A stretch of 64,000 bases of DNA from Anisakis pegreffii (taxonomy: Eukaryota; Nematoda; Chromadorea; Rhabditida; Anisakidae). Location of the stretch: positions 1 through 64,000 of the forward strand of contig JAPYMA010003045.1 in assembly GCA_035041965.1 (NCBI GenBank), given 5' to 3'. Under the pieces are notes generated by a model. That model saw only the letters and a list, made by a program, of their open reading frames with translations. It was not told where the DNA came from and searched no databases. Below, piece after piece: positions 38,701 to 50,874 of this stretch (position 1 is the stretch's first letter; the number at the start of each line of letters is the position of its first letter). Position numbers and translations under genes: made by a program.

Positions 38701-41700
38701 CCTTCAATACTTTACAACACTATTGTTGCCTTGTAGTAAAATCGCACAATATTGTTAATTCTTTTGAACTGATCCATAAGCAACACAAAACGTTTACGAT
38801 TCGTCGTTCTGTTGATCTTGTCTACCCGGTTGAATATTCCGTACAACGTATTCCATATTCGAAAATACTAAAAGTCGGAGAGCAATCTTCCCAGAAGTTT
38901 ATTACTACTATGTAATCAGTATTTTTTTAGTGAATCGTAATTTTGTGAGAATAAGAAATGATATCATTGTGGGAAATGATTTGTAATCGTAATTTGAATT
39001 GTGAACCCCGCATTTCGAATAATGCCGTCATTGTTGTCAACAGAAATATCATTCACTGTTGTTGTACTTCATTTATTTTCTTGAAATGCTATCAAAGAGC
39101 ACACACTGTGCAATACATGCGTGCTGGAAAATTGTCGTAAAAACAAATCTGTTTATGTGATGAAAAACAAGACACCAAAAAACAAGAGATTGAGATGTCA
39201 TGATAAAATATAATACCACATCACGAATAAATGCATTACGCTGTCATTGGTTGCTCTCAAATTGGTCGCGATCTTGTATTCAGTTTAATCTTTTATCATC
39301 AGTAATCCCGCTCAGCGAAGGACATGTATGAGTTTCGCGATTTATGAATACTTGAAAAATGTGAGGTTAGAACATTCAAAAAATTTGCAATTTCGCTGAA
39401 TATTTTCGATTGCTTCTTGTGAATGTTCAAAAAAAAAAAACTGGAGGCTGATATTAGAGTGACATCAAACATGCCTTGCGATATTGAGAAATATTGTTCA
39501 GTAAACCTTTGTTAACACGGAATGATACAAATTGCCTTGTGGTTCTAACGATTTTTTGAGAGCAAAAATTTTTTTGCAGCCATGCGAGGAATTATTTCAT
39601 AATTGAATGATCCTGATCAATTCTATTAAAGATTTGATTGTAAAACTCATCATTATATATCAATTCCGATTATAATAAGAATAACATCTGCGGAGAACGC
39701 TACATTTCCGTTGTGGATTCTAATCGAAAACTTCATCTGGTCCAAATCAGAAAAAAAAATGTTTGATTTCGTCGAAAATATTTGATTCGAGGACACTTAC
39801 ACTTTTTAAGAGGCCTAATTATTCTATCGGTAATCCATCCGTAAATGATTTTCTAAGAATGAGAGTCTAGAATTCCTTCAATTAAACAGCCTGATTTGCT
39901 TGTGGTCGTCTTTGTATCTCAGCTTTAACTGGATCTTGCTAGCATGTCGATATTACGAGACTAGAAACGGTGCGCAAAAGTCTGAAGTTGACTGCAAACT
40001 TTTGCACATTCTTCCTAGAAGCTAGGAGACCATATTTTAAATCGCTATACGCAATTATCTTTTCATTCGGACTACAGTCAAACTGCCATACACTTATCAT
40101 CGATGCAATGAGAACATTGATTAAATACCGCGAGTGTCTCAAGAATTCATTGATGCTCGTCGCTCAACTTGTATTCCTTTCAAATCTAGTACGTCCTCGC
40201 AGATATCTGACAGTAATAATCTTCTGAAGTGGAATCCGTAGTGCTCAATTCTATTACACCGCAGTCCTCGCATTGTGCTACTGAAATGCTTGTTCCGAAC
40301 TCATTTCCAATCGTCTTTCTCGATAAGTGCATTGATTCCTGATCTATAGTTCCACGTATTGATCAGGATTCGGTTGCCAGAAATGCTTCTAAACTGCGCA
40401 GATAATAATTTATAAAAGTACATATCTATTGCTGGATAAAGTTCTTGATCGAATTCGGAAAACACAATGGTTAAATTTCGCAGTAGCATTAAAGATTTCA
40501 TTCAATCAAAAGTTGAAAGGCTAGGCAATCACACAACGCAGTGCAAAAAAAGGAGATGGATTTTGTGGAGGATGTTTTGTTGCGAAATTTGAAAGGCAAA
40601 TAAATGCTCTGCAAAATGCCACCAAATGAGACTTCAAAGGCTCAAAATACTCATGTTTTTAATCCGTTCAGTACAGTGGTGATCATTCATCGTTTGCATC
40701 AATCCCGTAATCTTCTGTTCCGAAATGAGAGCGGATTGAAATGTATTGTTCGTTACTGAAATAGGGTAATCGAAGCGAACTAACACAAGCATCATATAAA
40801 TTCGGATAAGATTTTTCACAAGTGAATTCCTACAGAAAGATTTTCTCATACTTCTAGAAGAAAAAGAATTCAGAATGGAATCAATGTTCACAATCGTTTT
40901 CATCGCCAGTTTTTGCTCCAATAATTTTTGTGCGCATCAATATATGATTTGAAGAAGCGTTTGCTTATTGCAACGCATTTGGGGCGTTCGTTTATTGTTA
41001 GTCTAAGCAAGAAGTGTCCCAAATACACGTATGGATTTTTGTGGGAATCAATCGCTTCATTCAGCGATGTGAATTCGCTCTGTCAAGCATTCAAAACATC
41101 AGATGTAAAATTAGGAAATTTGACGCAATTATTATGGGACACATTTAGAGCGCGTTTCTAATTGGTTATCGTTGCTCGAATTAATTCCAGTGAATAACAT
41201 CTTAAGGAAGACGTGAATAAGTTGAATGAAGGAGTGCAATAATTTCATTGTGTGCGTCGGTTAATGGTATTCTCGATAGACGTATAACGTAAGCAGTTGA
41301 TGTTGCATATGATCATAATCGCAATCAACATTAATCTATTCCGGTTGCGTTGCGGTCTCAAAATCCGGTTTTTTTACAGTTCATACTTCAACTCCTTTCT
41401 GTATTCTCGTTCTCGTCCTCACCGCAATTCTCTCCATCATCACATATCCTGCTCGTTATTTTTGCTCGCAAACAAATATTTCGTTCACACAACACATCTT
41501 CATTCAGTCATTACCGACAATCATAACAGACCCACAAACAAATCGAACACATTTCATAAATGCATTTAATAATCATAACAATCGTAATATTATCACTAGC
41601 TTTCCATCGTTCTTCTTATCGTCAAACGACATTCAGCATTCTTTTTTCAACTCCTTGATTGTTTCGTATGCTTTTCCATTGCACATTGTCTTTGAAATAA

Positions 41701-43105
41701 TCAGTCAGCGCGGTTCAATCATTTGGATAACGCATTTCCTCTTTACGTTGCTCGATTTGCTTGATGCGAATTGATTAGCACAATTTTGAATCGAAGGATT
41801 TACGACAATTGTTATATAGAAATATGAAAAATATCGTATCAGGTAGGAAGCATGCAGGCAATGACTGTAGTTAAGATCACTGCTGTAAGGAACCGCATTT
41901 AAATGATGCTTTAGCGAACATGCGAGAATTGCTCAAGATAACTTATTGAACTGTACGTTTAGTTCGTGAATTAAGAATATGTAAGCAACGAACAATTTAA
42001 ACTCTAATCGTGATAGCTCCGTTTCCGATATGGATGTTAGCGCTCAGATGCAACAAAAGCGCAGATAGAGTCGAATCTTATTGAATGACTTCACAATCAC
42101 AAAAGTGTCGTAGAATAGTGAACATTCAGCTGCGTCTAGCTGACACCAGCGATCTTCTTTTTCACTCTCTTCTCAGCCTCCTCCATATATGTCTTAAAGT
42201 AAAATTTTGGTTTCATCTGATTTTTGTTTCAGATGAGATCATAAGGACTGTTGCTCATGTGAGTTCATCTGTTTACAGCTTCAGTTTGTCACAGTCAAAA
42301 TTTTGCGAATGTCAGGTGATTGCCTATTCAAGTGTATCAATTTTTCAGTAAACGGAAAAAAGGAAACTTCCATTTCTCAGTGACGTTTCATACGTGAATG
42401 CATTAATTATCATTTTTATTTTGTTGGCATCAAAGACATCAAAGAAAGTTTGTCATTTGAGACAGATGCATTTTCTCCAGTCTCCGCACCTCTCAACAAC
42501 CCACTCGTACGTTGCCATTAGAATTTATCGCATTGAATAATTGACTTTACACGTCTCAAGTAACTGTAGACGTAGTAAGGAAAAAGTCTTGCGGTTTGAT
42601 TTCATTGTGTTCAAAGTTGTTCCAAATTTGAACAACACCTAAATTCTCGGATCACGCTTAGATGAGAAAGGTCAAAAATTTCTGAGTTCAGCTGTACGCT
42701 AGTGGCCATCTAATGAAATCAAGCGACTTTTGCGTCAGTTTGGCGTTTTTGACCTCTGTTGCGAGCAATTTAACTGCTTCAGCCGATCTTGTTCTGAATT
42801 TGTGTGAAATGTTCGGTTCTTTTTGTCCATTCATTTCAATAACTCGTACACCAGTGAATTTACATCATTAAAAAATCGCTTGCATTCAAAATCGCACATA
42901 AAAATAAATGTTGAATCAATGTGGCGTGATCTGTGAGGTTCTGAAAGAAAAAATTCACGAAGGAGTTGAGGCTTTAAGCATATTCACATAATGGTGATTT
43001 TAGCTTCGTGTAAACGTTACCGCATGATAATTCGGAATGATTCGTCGGAAAAGTTTTGAATATTTTTGGGAGACATTTCCATAAAGGTTCTTTTTTTTTT
43101 TGCAG
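35790..43105. other. Region with no firmly identified gene
   Basis: About 7.3 kb. Two + strand frames look somewhat protein-like, but I cannot tie them to a family or to splice partners. One is at about 38782-38913 (TFTIRRSVDLVYPVEYSVQ, then a stop). The other is at about 40955-41161 (KKCPKYTYGFLWESIASFSD, then a stop). They could be exons or relics. The unplaced 5' exons of the gene at 43106, including its signal peptide, may also lie here. Confidence 0.35.
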
Positions 43106-45777
43106 AAGAAGAAAGAAAGAGAAAGAACTCATACGATTACGAATGGAGATTTTAATTCAACCCGAGAGTAGGGGGATTCATTACGAAGGTTATGAAAATG
43201 AATACATTCAATGTGTGTTCGAAGATGGAGGCGTTTCTGGCAAAAACGAACGATACGAATTCAGGTATTGCTTATTGTTTTATGATAAGTTCATTCGAAG
43301 GTTTATCATCTAATCTACTTAAGTTCCAAAAAACACAAAACCAATCCTTTATTCAGACGTAGAACGGTGGTTCTGACAAAACCGTGAATGATACTTTTAT
43401 TGTTCGCTAATTTTATTTTGTCCAAGATTCTGCATCTTTCAAAATTCCGGGAAGTCTTGATTCACGTCTAAAATTTCGCCAGTTTTGATTTTAATAATTC
43501 TTATTTTAAGATGCCGACCAGACTTGGAGTGCTGTGGTCGAGTTTGTTGTATACCACAAGAGGCGACGGTTCCTTTCTGGTGAGTGTAATTTCTGCAGTG
43601 GTTAATGAATTGGTAAACAACTAGAAAACTCATGAATATATTCTTAATTGAGCGATTCACAGATTCACAGTTAGAAGAAACTTTATTCAATTCGATTGAG
43701 AACAAATGAACATTTAAATGGTATAATTTCAGATGAAAACAAATGAAACGTTTTCAAAATTCAGTTTGAGTTGTTGAGTACGACTGAAGCATAAACACTA
43801 ATATACCTAAATATCCAGCGTTCATCAATTATCTCAAATATCTTCTAGCATTCCACGATATTATCTTCTGATGATTAAAGTACGACCGATCAGCGATGAT
43901 AAATCCCATGTTGTAATCGGATGAATTTGTTTTCTAGTTTGAGAGCAAATGAGAATGAGTAGTCATTTCTTAAATGACGGACGCTCACTGATTGAAAATA
44001 TCCTTTTCAGGCTGATGATATTATTCACTGTGCTCGCGCTTCTTCTGCTATGTGCTCTATTAGGGACAATTGCGTGGTTATGCGGGAAACGGAAAACAAA
44101 ACAGAAGCCACAAATGAGTGAGTTTCTTTCTCTTTTCATTTCTAATAACACGGTTTTGCGGTGTGAACAATTAATACAAACATTTCAGAACATTTTTAGA
44201 TAGTTAGTAACTTTCTGTTGAATTGCTTATTTTTTGATCAATTTCGTCGTATTGTTTTGACACATTACGACACGTTTCTTCGTAATTGCATCATTAGAAC
44301 AGCCGATTTTGTGGGTAATTCGATATCAGAGTGGCATATCGCAAACACTTGATCGCACAAACATTTCGTAGTGGCATATCGCAAACATTTCATAGCACAA
44401 TCACAACTGGTTCCCAGTGAATTTTTCGGTCGGATTCCTCGCAGTGAGCAATTGACGACAAAATGCGATCGTTCAACACATTTAGAATTGTATACTTGGC
44501 ATGAAGTTATTCAAAATAGCGGTCGTAGTGATTCGAGAGCCTAGAAAATGAAGTCTTCAAAGTGATGGTAGTGCTTGGATGAATTAAAATGAGTTAGAAT
44601 GAACGATTCATTAATTTTGTATTCTAAAGTGAATTTTGATCCTTAACCAAATGAGATTCGAAGAATATTTCCAGCGTCCATAGTCAGTGTTTATTTTATA
44701 ATAAAATGAAAGGCGAGGATGTTGAGCAACGAGATTGTAGATAATGAATTAATTGAGGAGCGCAACTCAGTTGGTTAGAACGCAAGCATAGAAGGCATCT
44801 CTAATATGAGGTTTTAAGATTCACTGTTCAAGCGAAAAGCATGAGACAAGCGCAATTTCTGATATTGCTTGTAAACCGACCACACATTTATCATAGTATC
44901 GACCAATGTGAATATGGATCGGTGCTGTCCTTGATCAAACTTATTTTGCTTTCTGTTCAATTGATGCCATCATGCAAGTGTCTTTTGCTACTAGGTGAAG
45001 TTCGTTGTGCGCATTGTTGTGTATATAGATATGCTAATTGTGTATAAGTATATAATACGTTATGTATACTTTGTAATAATCCAGAATGCAATTGAATTTC
45101 ATTCACAATTCAAACGCATTTGAACGAATCTAGACTGAACAAGTTGTGCTTGTTTTGTCCGGAATAAGTTTGCTCTAAACAAATGTTGTAACCACATGCT
45201 ATCAGTAACCCATTCTTCCACTAACATGTGCGCATGAACAACACTACCCTCATTCCTACAGTGTGCATTAATTTCAGCAACAGTCGCAAATCGGCGAGAT
45301 ATTCGGCAGGGTGTCACCAATAGTGGCTATCGTTCCATGAAACAGCCCAGCCTAGATGACCGCTTCAGTATGGAAAACGCCTATAGCACACCAGCTGATA
45401 ATCTGTCACCGGACTGGCATGGTTATGGTAATCCGCTATACGGAAATAATCGAGGTTTGACGGCCACTCACGAGGGTATGCATGGTCGTCGGTATTATGA
45501 TCGAGGTTCAGGACTGTACGATAAAGCTGGAGGAGCGGATCGATCCGAAGTGATCGTACCAATCGAAAAACGACAAACGACAACTTTTCAAGACACAATG
45601 AACCATCGCCAGCATGGCAGCAACAGCAACTTAGATGACCAATTACGATTACCACTGCAGTCGAATGGTACTCTAGGAGGGGACTATTATCATGAGACAT
45701 TTGAGGAGAAGTTCGAAGAGAAATACGAAATCGATGAACGTTCGGCATCGCCATCTGATTCAAGGGAACTTCTTTAA
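43106..45777 (+). CDS. Single-pass membrane protein with CCGxxCC juxtamembrane motif (5' end not found)
   Basis: Four exons (43106-43264, 43511-43579, 44011-44117, 45278-45777) join in phase. The ectodomain ends CRPDLECCGRVCCIPQEAT, a cysteine-rich stretch right against the membrane. The hydrophobic segment FWLMILFTVLALLLLCALLG comes next, then IAWLCGKRKTKQK, whose basic residues mark the cytoplasmic side. The 166-residue last exon encodes a polar tail rich in Ser, Asn, Gly and Tyr, with an acidic end (EEKFEEKYEIDERS) and the terminus DSRELL. The layout of a CCG-CC motif abutting one membrane helix recalls VOPP1/WBP1 and Shisa-like adaptor proteins, but this is resemblance of layout, not proven homology. 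A signal-peptide exon must lie upstream of 43106 and I could not place it. Exon 1 follows a poly-T TGCAG acceptor. Confidence 0.7.
44331..44410. repeat. 40-bp tandem duplication in an intron
   Basis: Units 44331-44370 and 44371-44410 both start GTGGCATATCGCAAACA and run through GCACAA. The second unit has several substitutions near its 3' end. The repeat lies in the last intron of the membrane-protein gene. Confidence 0.8.
44757..44834 (+). other. tRNA-like relic (possible SINE head)
   Basis: The sequence CAACTCAGTTGGTTAGAACG at about 44763-44782 is a good match to a tRNA D-arm / internal A box. About 45 bp later CTGTTCAAGCG (44824-44834) resembles the T-arm / B box. The spacing is that of a tRNA, but the acceptor stem does not close and the anticodon arm is poor, so this is a decayed tRNA gene or the head of a tRNA-derived SINE. 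It sits in an intron of the membrane-protein gene. Confidence 0.45.
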
Positions 45778-46109
45778 CGCAACTTATCGCTTTATGAATA
45801 ATTTATGAATGTTTGTTTATGTCATCAACAACTGAGAATGATTTTGCTCTGTCTTGTTAGGATGCAATTCTATTGCATGCACAAATATTACGTACCAATG
45901 GATTGTTGCAATCTCGGCAAAACAATCACCTCTGGCATGAGTGTTAATGTTCGAGCAATCCTTTCGACGAAATCATCTATATAAGAACAATGAATTTTTG
46001 CGTATTTTTCAACAAGCGAGCATTTCCATTTCATTTTCTTTCATTACGCAGAAATATTTTCTCTTTTATGATCCAAAAACAACGAAAACATAGAATCTTA
46101 CTGTACCCC

Positions 46110-46115
46110 AATAAA
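46110..46115 (+). terminator. Poly(A) signal after the 45.8 kb exon
   Basis: AATAAA on the + strand lies about 330 bp after the stop at 45777. It would end a transcript that uses the 45278-45777 exon as its last exon. Confidence 0.4.
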
Positions 46116-47715
46116 TTGCTTCAAATTTTCAACGGCGGCTAAACACTCTCAGTGATTTGCAATTGCCTAACATCCCTCGTAGGTGATCATACTCATTGTG
46201 TTATTGTTCTCCAAACTTTTCATCTTAATTACACACCTGAATATCTCTGTAAATATCCCTTCTAATAATTCGTCATTTACAGCAGCTTAACAGTTAATTG
46301 ACTTTGCCTGTAGATATTTTATAAATAGCATCGTTATGAATTTTTGCTCGGCGACTCGCCCCACAAAACCACGTTTATATCTAACAAATGCATGTTTTGC
46401 ATAGACACTGTTGTGTGCATCAACGAATGCTTGGAATCGATTGATTCTTTCATCTAATTTCCTTTCGGATAGTGTATGTAGAAAGTGTGATTGATATACA
46501 ATTGAATTTGTATTTTAAAACTGTGAATGTGATTTTGCGCAGTCTTAATTGCATCATTAAAACGATAATGTAATAACAAATCATTCCAATTCGCTGACTG
46601 TTATTGTTGTATGTTCAGAATGTCGATCAGGTGAATAATTCAATTGTGTTTTAGAGTGGACTCAATTCATTCATCTCACTTTAAAACAGGATTGAACTGC
46701 GTGAAATTTCTATTTTATTAAGTTTTGTTCGTTGTCAATGAATGAAAGCACCAAGATATCATTGTTATGTTGTACATACTATAGTACTGATTAAACTGAA
46801 CGAGTATTTGAGGCTAATTTCAGCCAGAAGTGCAACAAGAGCCTGATATTGTTATTAATCAACACTGAAAAGTATCAATTACATTAAGCATCGTAATATT
46901 CTCGCTCAGCTGAGCACTGGAGTAATGCAGTGGAATAGAGTGTTGTAGTTTCAGTTATTAAATTGCAATAAACGAATCCACTCCGAGGAATTATGCACAA
47001 AACGGCTGAGCTAAAAAAAAAAAGAAAGCAATGAAGTACGTATCGTTATAGCCAAATTGGCGATAAATTTGTGACTTTATCCTGGAATGTTTGAGAGTTC
47101 ATCGGATGGTAGTTTTTGAAAACGTTTCAGAGGATGCTTTTGTTCACATTCTCTAACTGCTTCGATTAACAAATTAAATCACTGAATTCGTAATGATTTT
47201 GAATGAAAAAAATTGCCCGCACATAATATAACAAATTTGAAATTTAAAAAAAACGCTTTTTTTGAAGGAAATAAAATGGTCAATGTGCACAATGAAAATT
47301 TTTGATTCGTTCTGCTCACTGAAGGAATCCTCTTCACATGCACAGCTGTCGCATATAACGGACTGCTCTGAGCAACACCCAAGATTTCAGAAAATAGTCA
47401 GAAAATATATTCATACTCAAAATGCCGTTTCTTCTTGCCATAAAAATCGCGCAAAATAAATGGAACTGGAATGAAATGATCGATGAAGCATGAATAACAC
47501 GAGCGAGAGTTCGGCTAAAGAGCGGTCATCCCAAAAGTAGATTACGAACTTGATTCGTACTCTTGAGTCCCACTTAAATTGCCATCCCTCACAGTAGCTT
47601 TTCGAATACGAAAACTTTAGCAGTACGTAGCATCAAAAACCGTGAAAAAAAAAAGAGATATTAGTTCTTGAAAATAAACTTAATTGCATGGAATGTTGAT
47701 AGAACTGAATTGCAG
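46116..47715. other. Spacer or intron without an identified exon
   Basis: AT-rich sequence of 1.6 kb with short open frames only. It is either intergenic or an intron leading to the terminal exon at 47716. Confidence 0.4.
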
Positions 47716-47921
47716 AGAAATTTGTGCCGTCACCGATGGAAGAGCACTTGTTACGAGCACCCGAGCCGCGTCGGGTGGAACAACACTTCGAGAACGAGAT
47801 ATCGACAGCTTCACAGCCAGACACCATCAAGTCAACCACTCCCCAACCACAACGCGCTCAAATCGCATATTACAGGTCGCAAACCGATGAAGTGCCATCC
47901 TACAATAACCCCATCGATTAG
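47716..47921 (+). CDS. Terminal exon, PSY-ending cytoplasmic tail (copy 1)
   Basis: After a TTGCAG acceptor the frame runs KFVPSPMEEHLLRAPEPRR, then a polar Gln/Thr-rich middle, then IAYYRSQTDEVPSYNNPID and a stop. An AATAAA at 47986 follows. The start (VPSPMEE-LL-APE) and end (YYR...VPSY) match the two exons at 50272 and 50682, so the three are homologous. The exon begins in the phase left by the 44011-44117 transmembrane exon, so it could be spliced to it in place of the 45278 exon. Whether it belongs to that gene or to a separate tandem gene is not settled by the sequence. Confidence 0.6.
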
Positions 47922-50271
47922 TCCCTGCTATCTTCAACCAATTATTCAGCGCTTTTACGTCTATCCGGTGAACAGTGAAAGTCTTAATAAATTCATGTGT
48001 GCTTTCAGTAACTATCAGCTACTCTGCAGTAAGAACTAAGAATCACTTCTATGAGTTGTTCTCGTTGTTGTTGTTCAACGAAATCATGGAATCAAGTTGT
48101 TCAACGAAAATATATTTCCAGAAACTAGGGCACTAGACTGAGATTTATTTGACCACTGATGATGAGATACCAGAAAATTTTAATTCTCATGTGAGTAAAT
48201 TATCGATATTCGTTAAAGACTTGGATAAAAATTTACCATTCTCTTGCTCAAACCGCGTTGAAAATTGGTTGTTTATAGCTCGAGAAGGATGAGAAAAGTT
48301 GTCGTATAAATGATATGATCTATTGCATGACTTCTAATTTTGCAGTGTACTATCTCCCATATAACCATCTTCTTCATGCAGTTCGTAGAATTTGACAATG
48401 AAAGTTGTAGCTTAAGCGCAACGTTGCTTCACTTATCGATCACGATCCCTCACCACGCTTCTCGTCCACGAATAGCACTCTGAATATCAGCGAGAAGACA
48501 TATCACCGCTAGCAAAGCGCTACAAATCTAGAGAGTATGAGCGATTTCCAGAGAAAGCTTACCAATATGTATTATAACACGAGCATTTGATGTAACCTAT
48601 TCCTTTTCTAAACAAATGCAATGCATTCTTTCATGCAATTCAATAGGTACCTTCAGTTGGGAGACATGTTGCCGTATTTTGAAATTGAAAACAGCATCAC
48701 AGTTACCAAAAATGGTTCATGTCACCTCATTCAACGGTTCAGCTGTGATTACGAATATTAGTGACTTTATTTGCAATACGTGAATGATTATTATTGTTAT
48801 AATTTGTTTCTGTTGTAGAACGCTGAGGTGCTTATTTCAGTACTACCTAATTATGACTGTGTATGGTGAATATATGGTAAATGGTTCGACTGACGAGTTC
48901 ATTTCAAAACAGAATTCACTACCGCAAGAACAAACAAAGTTTCTGTTTGATTAAGTTTCCTCGAAAAGCGAATCTTCCTGCAACACGCAGCATCCTGTTG
49001 ATTGAAACTATACGCGTTGATCGAATACGCCAAGCGCGTCAATAAGTCTCTCTTTGAAACTGAGAAGTCAGCTGTCATTATCAGCGAAGGTAATGCGAAC
49101 ATCTCTGATTGCACCAACACAAAAACGACCACTCAATGCATTCCGGTCATGATGCGACCGAAACAAGACATAATTCACGTCCGAAATGATGCATTCGCCC
49201 TTCATTTGGCAAGTTCTTGCTTCAGTTGAATTGGAAATATCACTTTGATAATGGATGGTATGAGCACAAGGAACTTCACTGCTCAGTTAATTCAATGTTT
49301 AGTGGTTTTCTGATGGATATCGCGAGAATCCTGAATAAATTTATTCAACGGTTTTGTTAGTGAAACAATAAATGCAATAATTGCATCTCAAAGTGTTTAG
49401 AAGTAGATGTCATTCGATCACATCTTTAACGGTTCGATCAATAAATGGTCATGCATAAAAACAGATCGTATTTGTTGATTCAAAGAAGCTTCCTTCCAGT
49501 TTTGCCGTCAACATTGAGTGAAATGTTTATGAACACGTATCGAATTGAGGAAAGGAGTCGATTCAGGAATCACACTTCTTATTAATTCACATTTCCTGGA
49601 TTAACAGTCATCGACTGTTTGAGTGAAGCAATTGAGATCACAATGTTGACAAGCCTTAATGTCGTCTGCTTTGTCACAAAATGCCACAATACGAGGTCAC
49701 ATATGCGCCTTCCTCGGAGATCGTATTCCTCATCTTGACTCAGCTGGATTCTCAGAAAGTGAGATGATCCGCAATAGGCTATTCAGTACTTAAAGTCGGT
49801 GTTAGGGATCTGAAACGCTCTGAGAATGATGCGACTTTTTAATGTTCTACTGGTCTCCGCAGGCGGTTAGATTCAGCCCAGTTACATTCCAGGTGTAACC
49901 CAAAAACGAAGGTATATGAACAGCAGATACTTCGCAGAAAGTTTCTATCGATGAGTAATTTGTTTGCGATATGTGAACTGCTTTGTCACATTTGCAATCT
50001 GATCTCTTCAGGAATGAACATACCCACTGTGAAACTAATGCATGTCCTTCTTTTCATAGTTTTTCAGAGCAGCACCACAATACACCATCTAATAGGCAAA
50101 ACTCTTTTCAAATATTTCCGCTGTACTCTCCTAGCCATCTCCTATATGATCTAACCCAATACAGTGCCTCTACGAAACATTCGCTTTCAGATTCTCTCAT
50201 TTTTTCTTCCGAATTTCCGCACTGTTATCTCATCGCTGCATTTTTAAGAGAGGATTCGTCACTGATTTCAG
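47922..50271. other. Spacer between duplicated terminal exons
   Basis: About 2.35 kb. A + strand frame near 50068-50260 follows a TTTTTCAG acceptor and reads HNTPSNRQNSFQIFPLYSPS with many serines. It could be a linker exon preceding the exon at 50272, but I could not match a donor of the right phase. No transmembrane exon like 44011-44117 is evident here. Confidence 0.35.
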
Positions 50272-50464
50272 GCCGTTCATTCCTGACCCAATGGATGAGA
50301 CCATACTGCCGGAACCAGAACGAAAAACAGCTTCTTATCACGATATTTCCGAACTTTGTGGTCTGTCAAAGCAACCGTCAATGAGCACATTGGAGCATCC
50401 AGAAGAAAAGAAAGCAGAACTGACGTATTGCAGGCCAGGATTCGATAACGTTCCTTCTTACTGA
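50272..50464 (+). CDS. Terminal exon, PSY-ending cytoplasmic tail (copy 2)
   Basis: A GATTTCAG acceptor is followed by a 193-bp exon starting PFIPDPMDETILPEPERKTA, with the central HDISELCGLSKQPSMSTLE and the end YCRPGFDNVPSY plus stop. AATAAA at 50575 follows. It has the same length as the exon at 50682 and about 80% protein identity to it, with no indel and an intact frame. That argues for selection on the protein. It needs an upstream exon ending after the second base of a codon; the transmembrane exon at 44011-44117 ends after the first base, so a linking exon or another upstream gene is required. Confidence 0.65.
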
Positions 50465-50681
50465 ACAAACTGAAACAATGACGAACACTCACAGCGATGA
50501 TGAAAAAATCTGAGAGCATTTTGTGTTTACCTGAAGAATATTCTTCGAAATGAAGAATCGCTTCAAAACAATGAAATAAATACCAAAACGACGGTTCATT
50601 TAAAAACAATCAAACATAGTCATTCCAGTTGAAATATAGAATCCCTGCAGCTGACTTGCTAAAGAGATTCGATCATTTCAG

Positions 50682-50874
50682 GCCATTCATTCCCGATCCG
50701 ATGGAAGAAACTCTCCTCCCTGCACCGGAACGACACAGAGCATCTTTTCATGACATCTCTGAGATTGGTGGCCTTTCGAAGCAACCATCAATGGGCACGC
50801 TTGTGCAACCAGAGGAGAAGAAGGCTGAATTCATCTACTATAGACCTGGATTTGATAATGTACCGTCATATTAA
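50682..50874 (+). CDS. Terminal exon, PSY-ending cytoplasmic tail (copy 3)
   Basis: A CATTTCAG acceptor is followed by a 193-bp exon encoding PFIPDPMEETLLPAPERHRA, HDISEIGGLSKQPSMGTLV and YYRPGFDNVPSY plus stop. It is the tandem partner of the exon at 50272, only 217 bp downstream, with matching acceptor, length, phase and stop position. The VPSY end is shared with the exon at 47716. The tails look like short cytoplasmic adaptor-binding segments, possibly WW or PDZ ligands, but that is inference. Confidence 0.65.

Noticed and set aside
45365..45763. 132-codon - strand frame
   Set aside because: It is antisense to the well-supported 45278-45777 exon and has no family resemblance.
47179..47459. 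Short overlapping frames on both strands
   Set aside because: Neither has splice signals or recognisable sequence.
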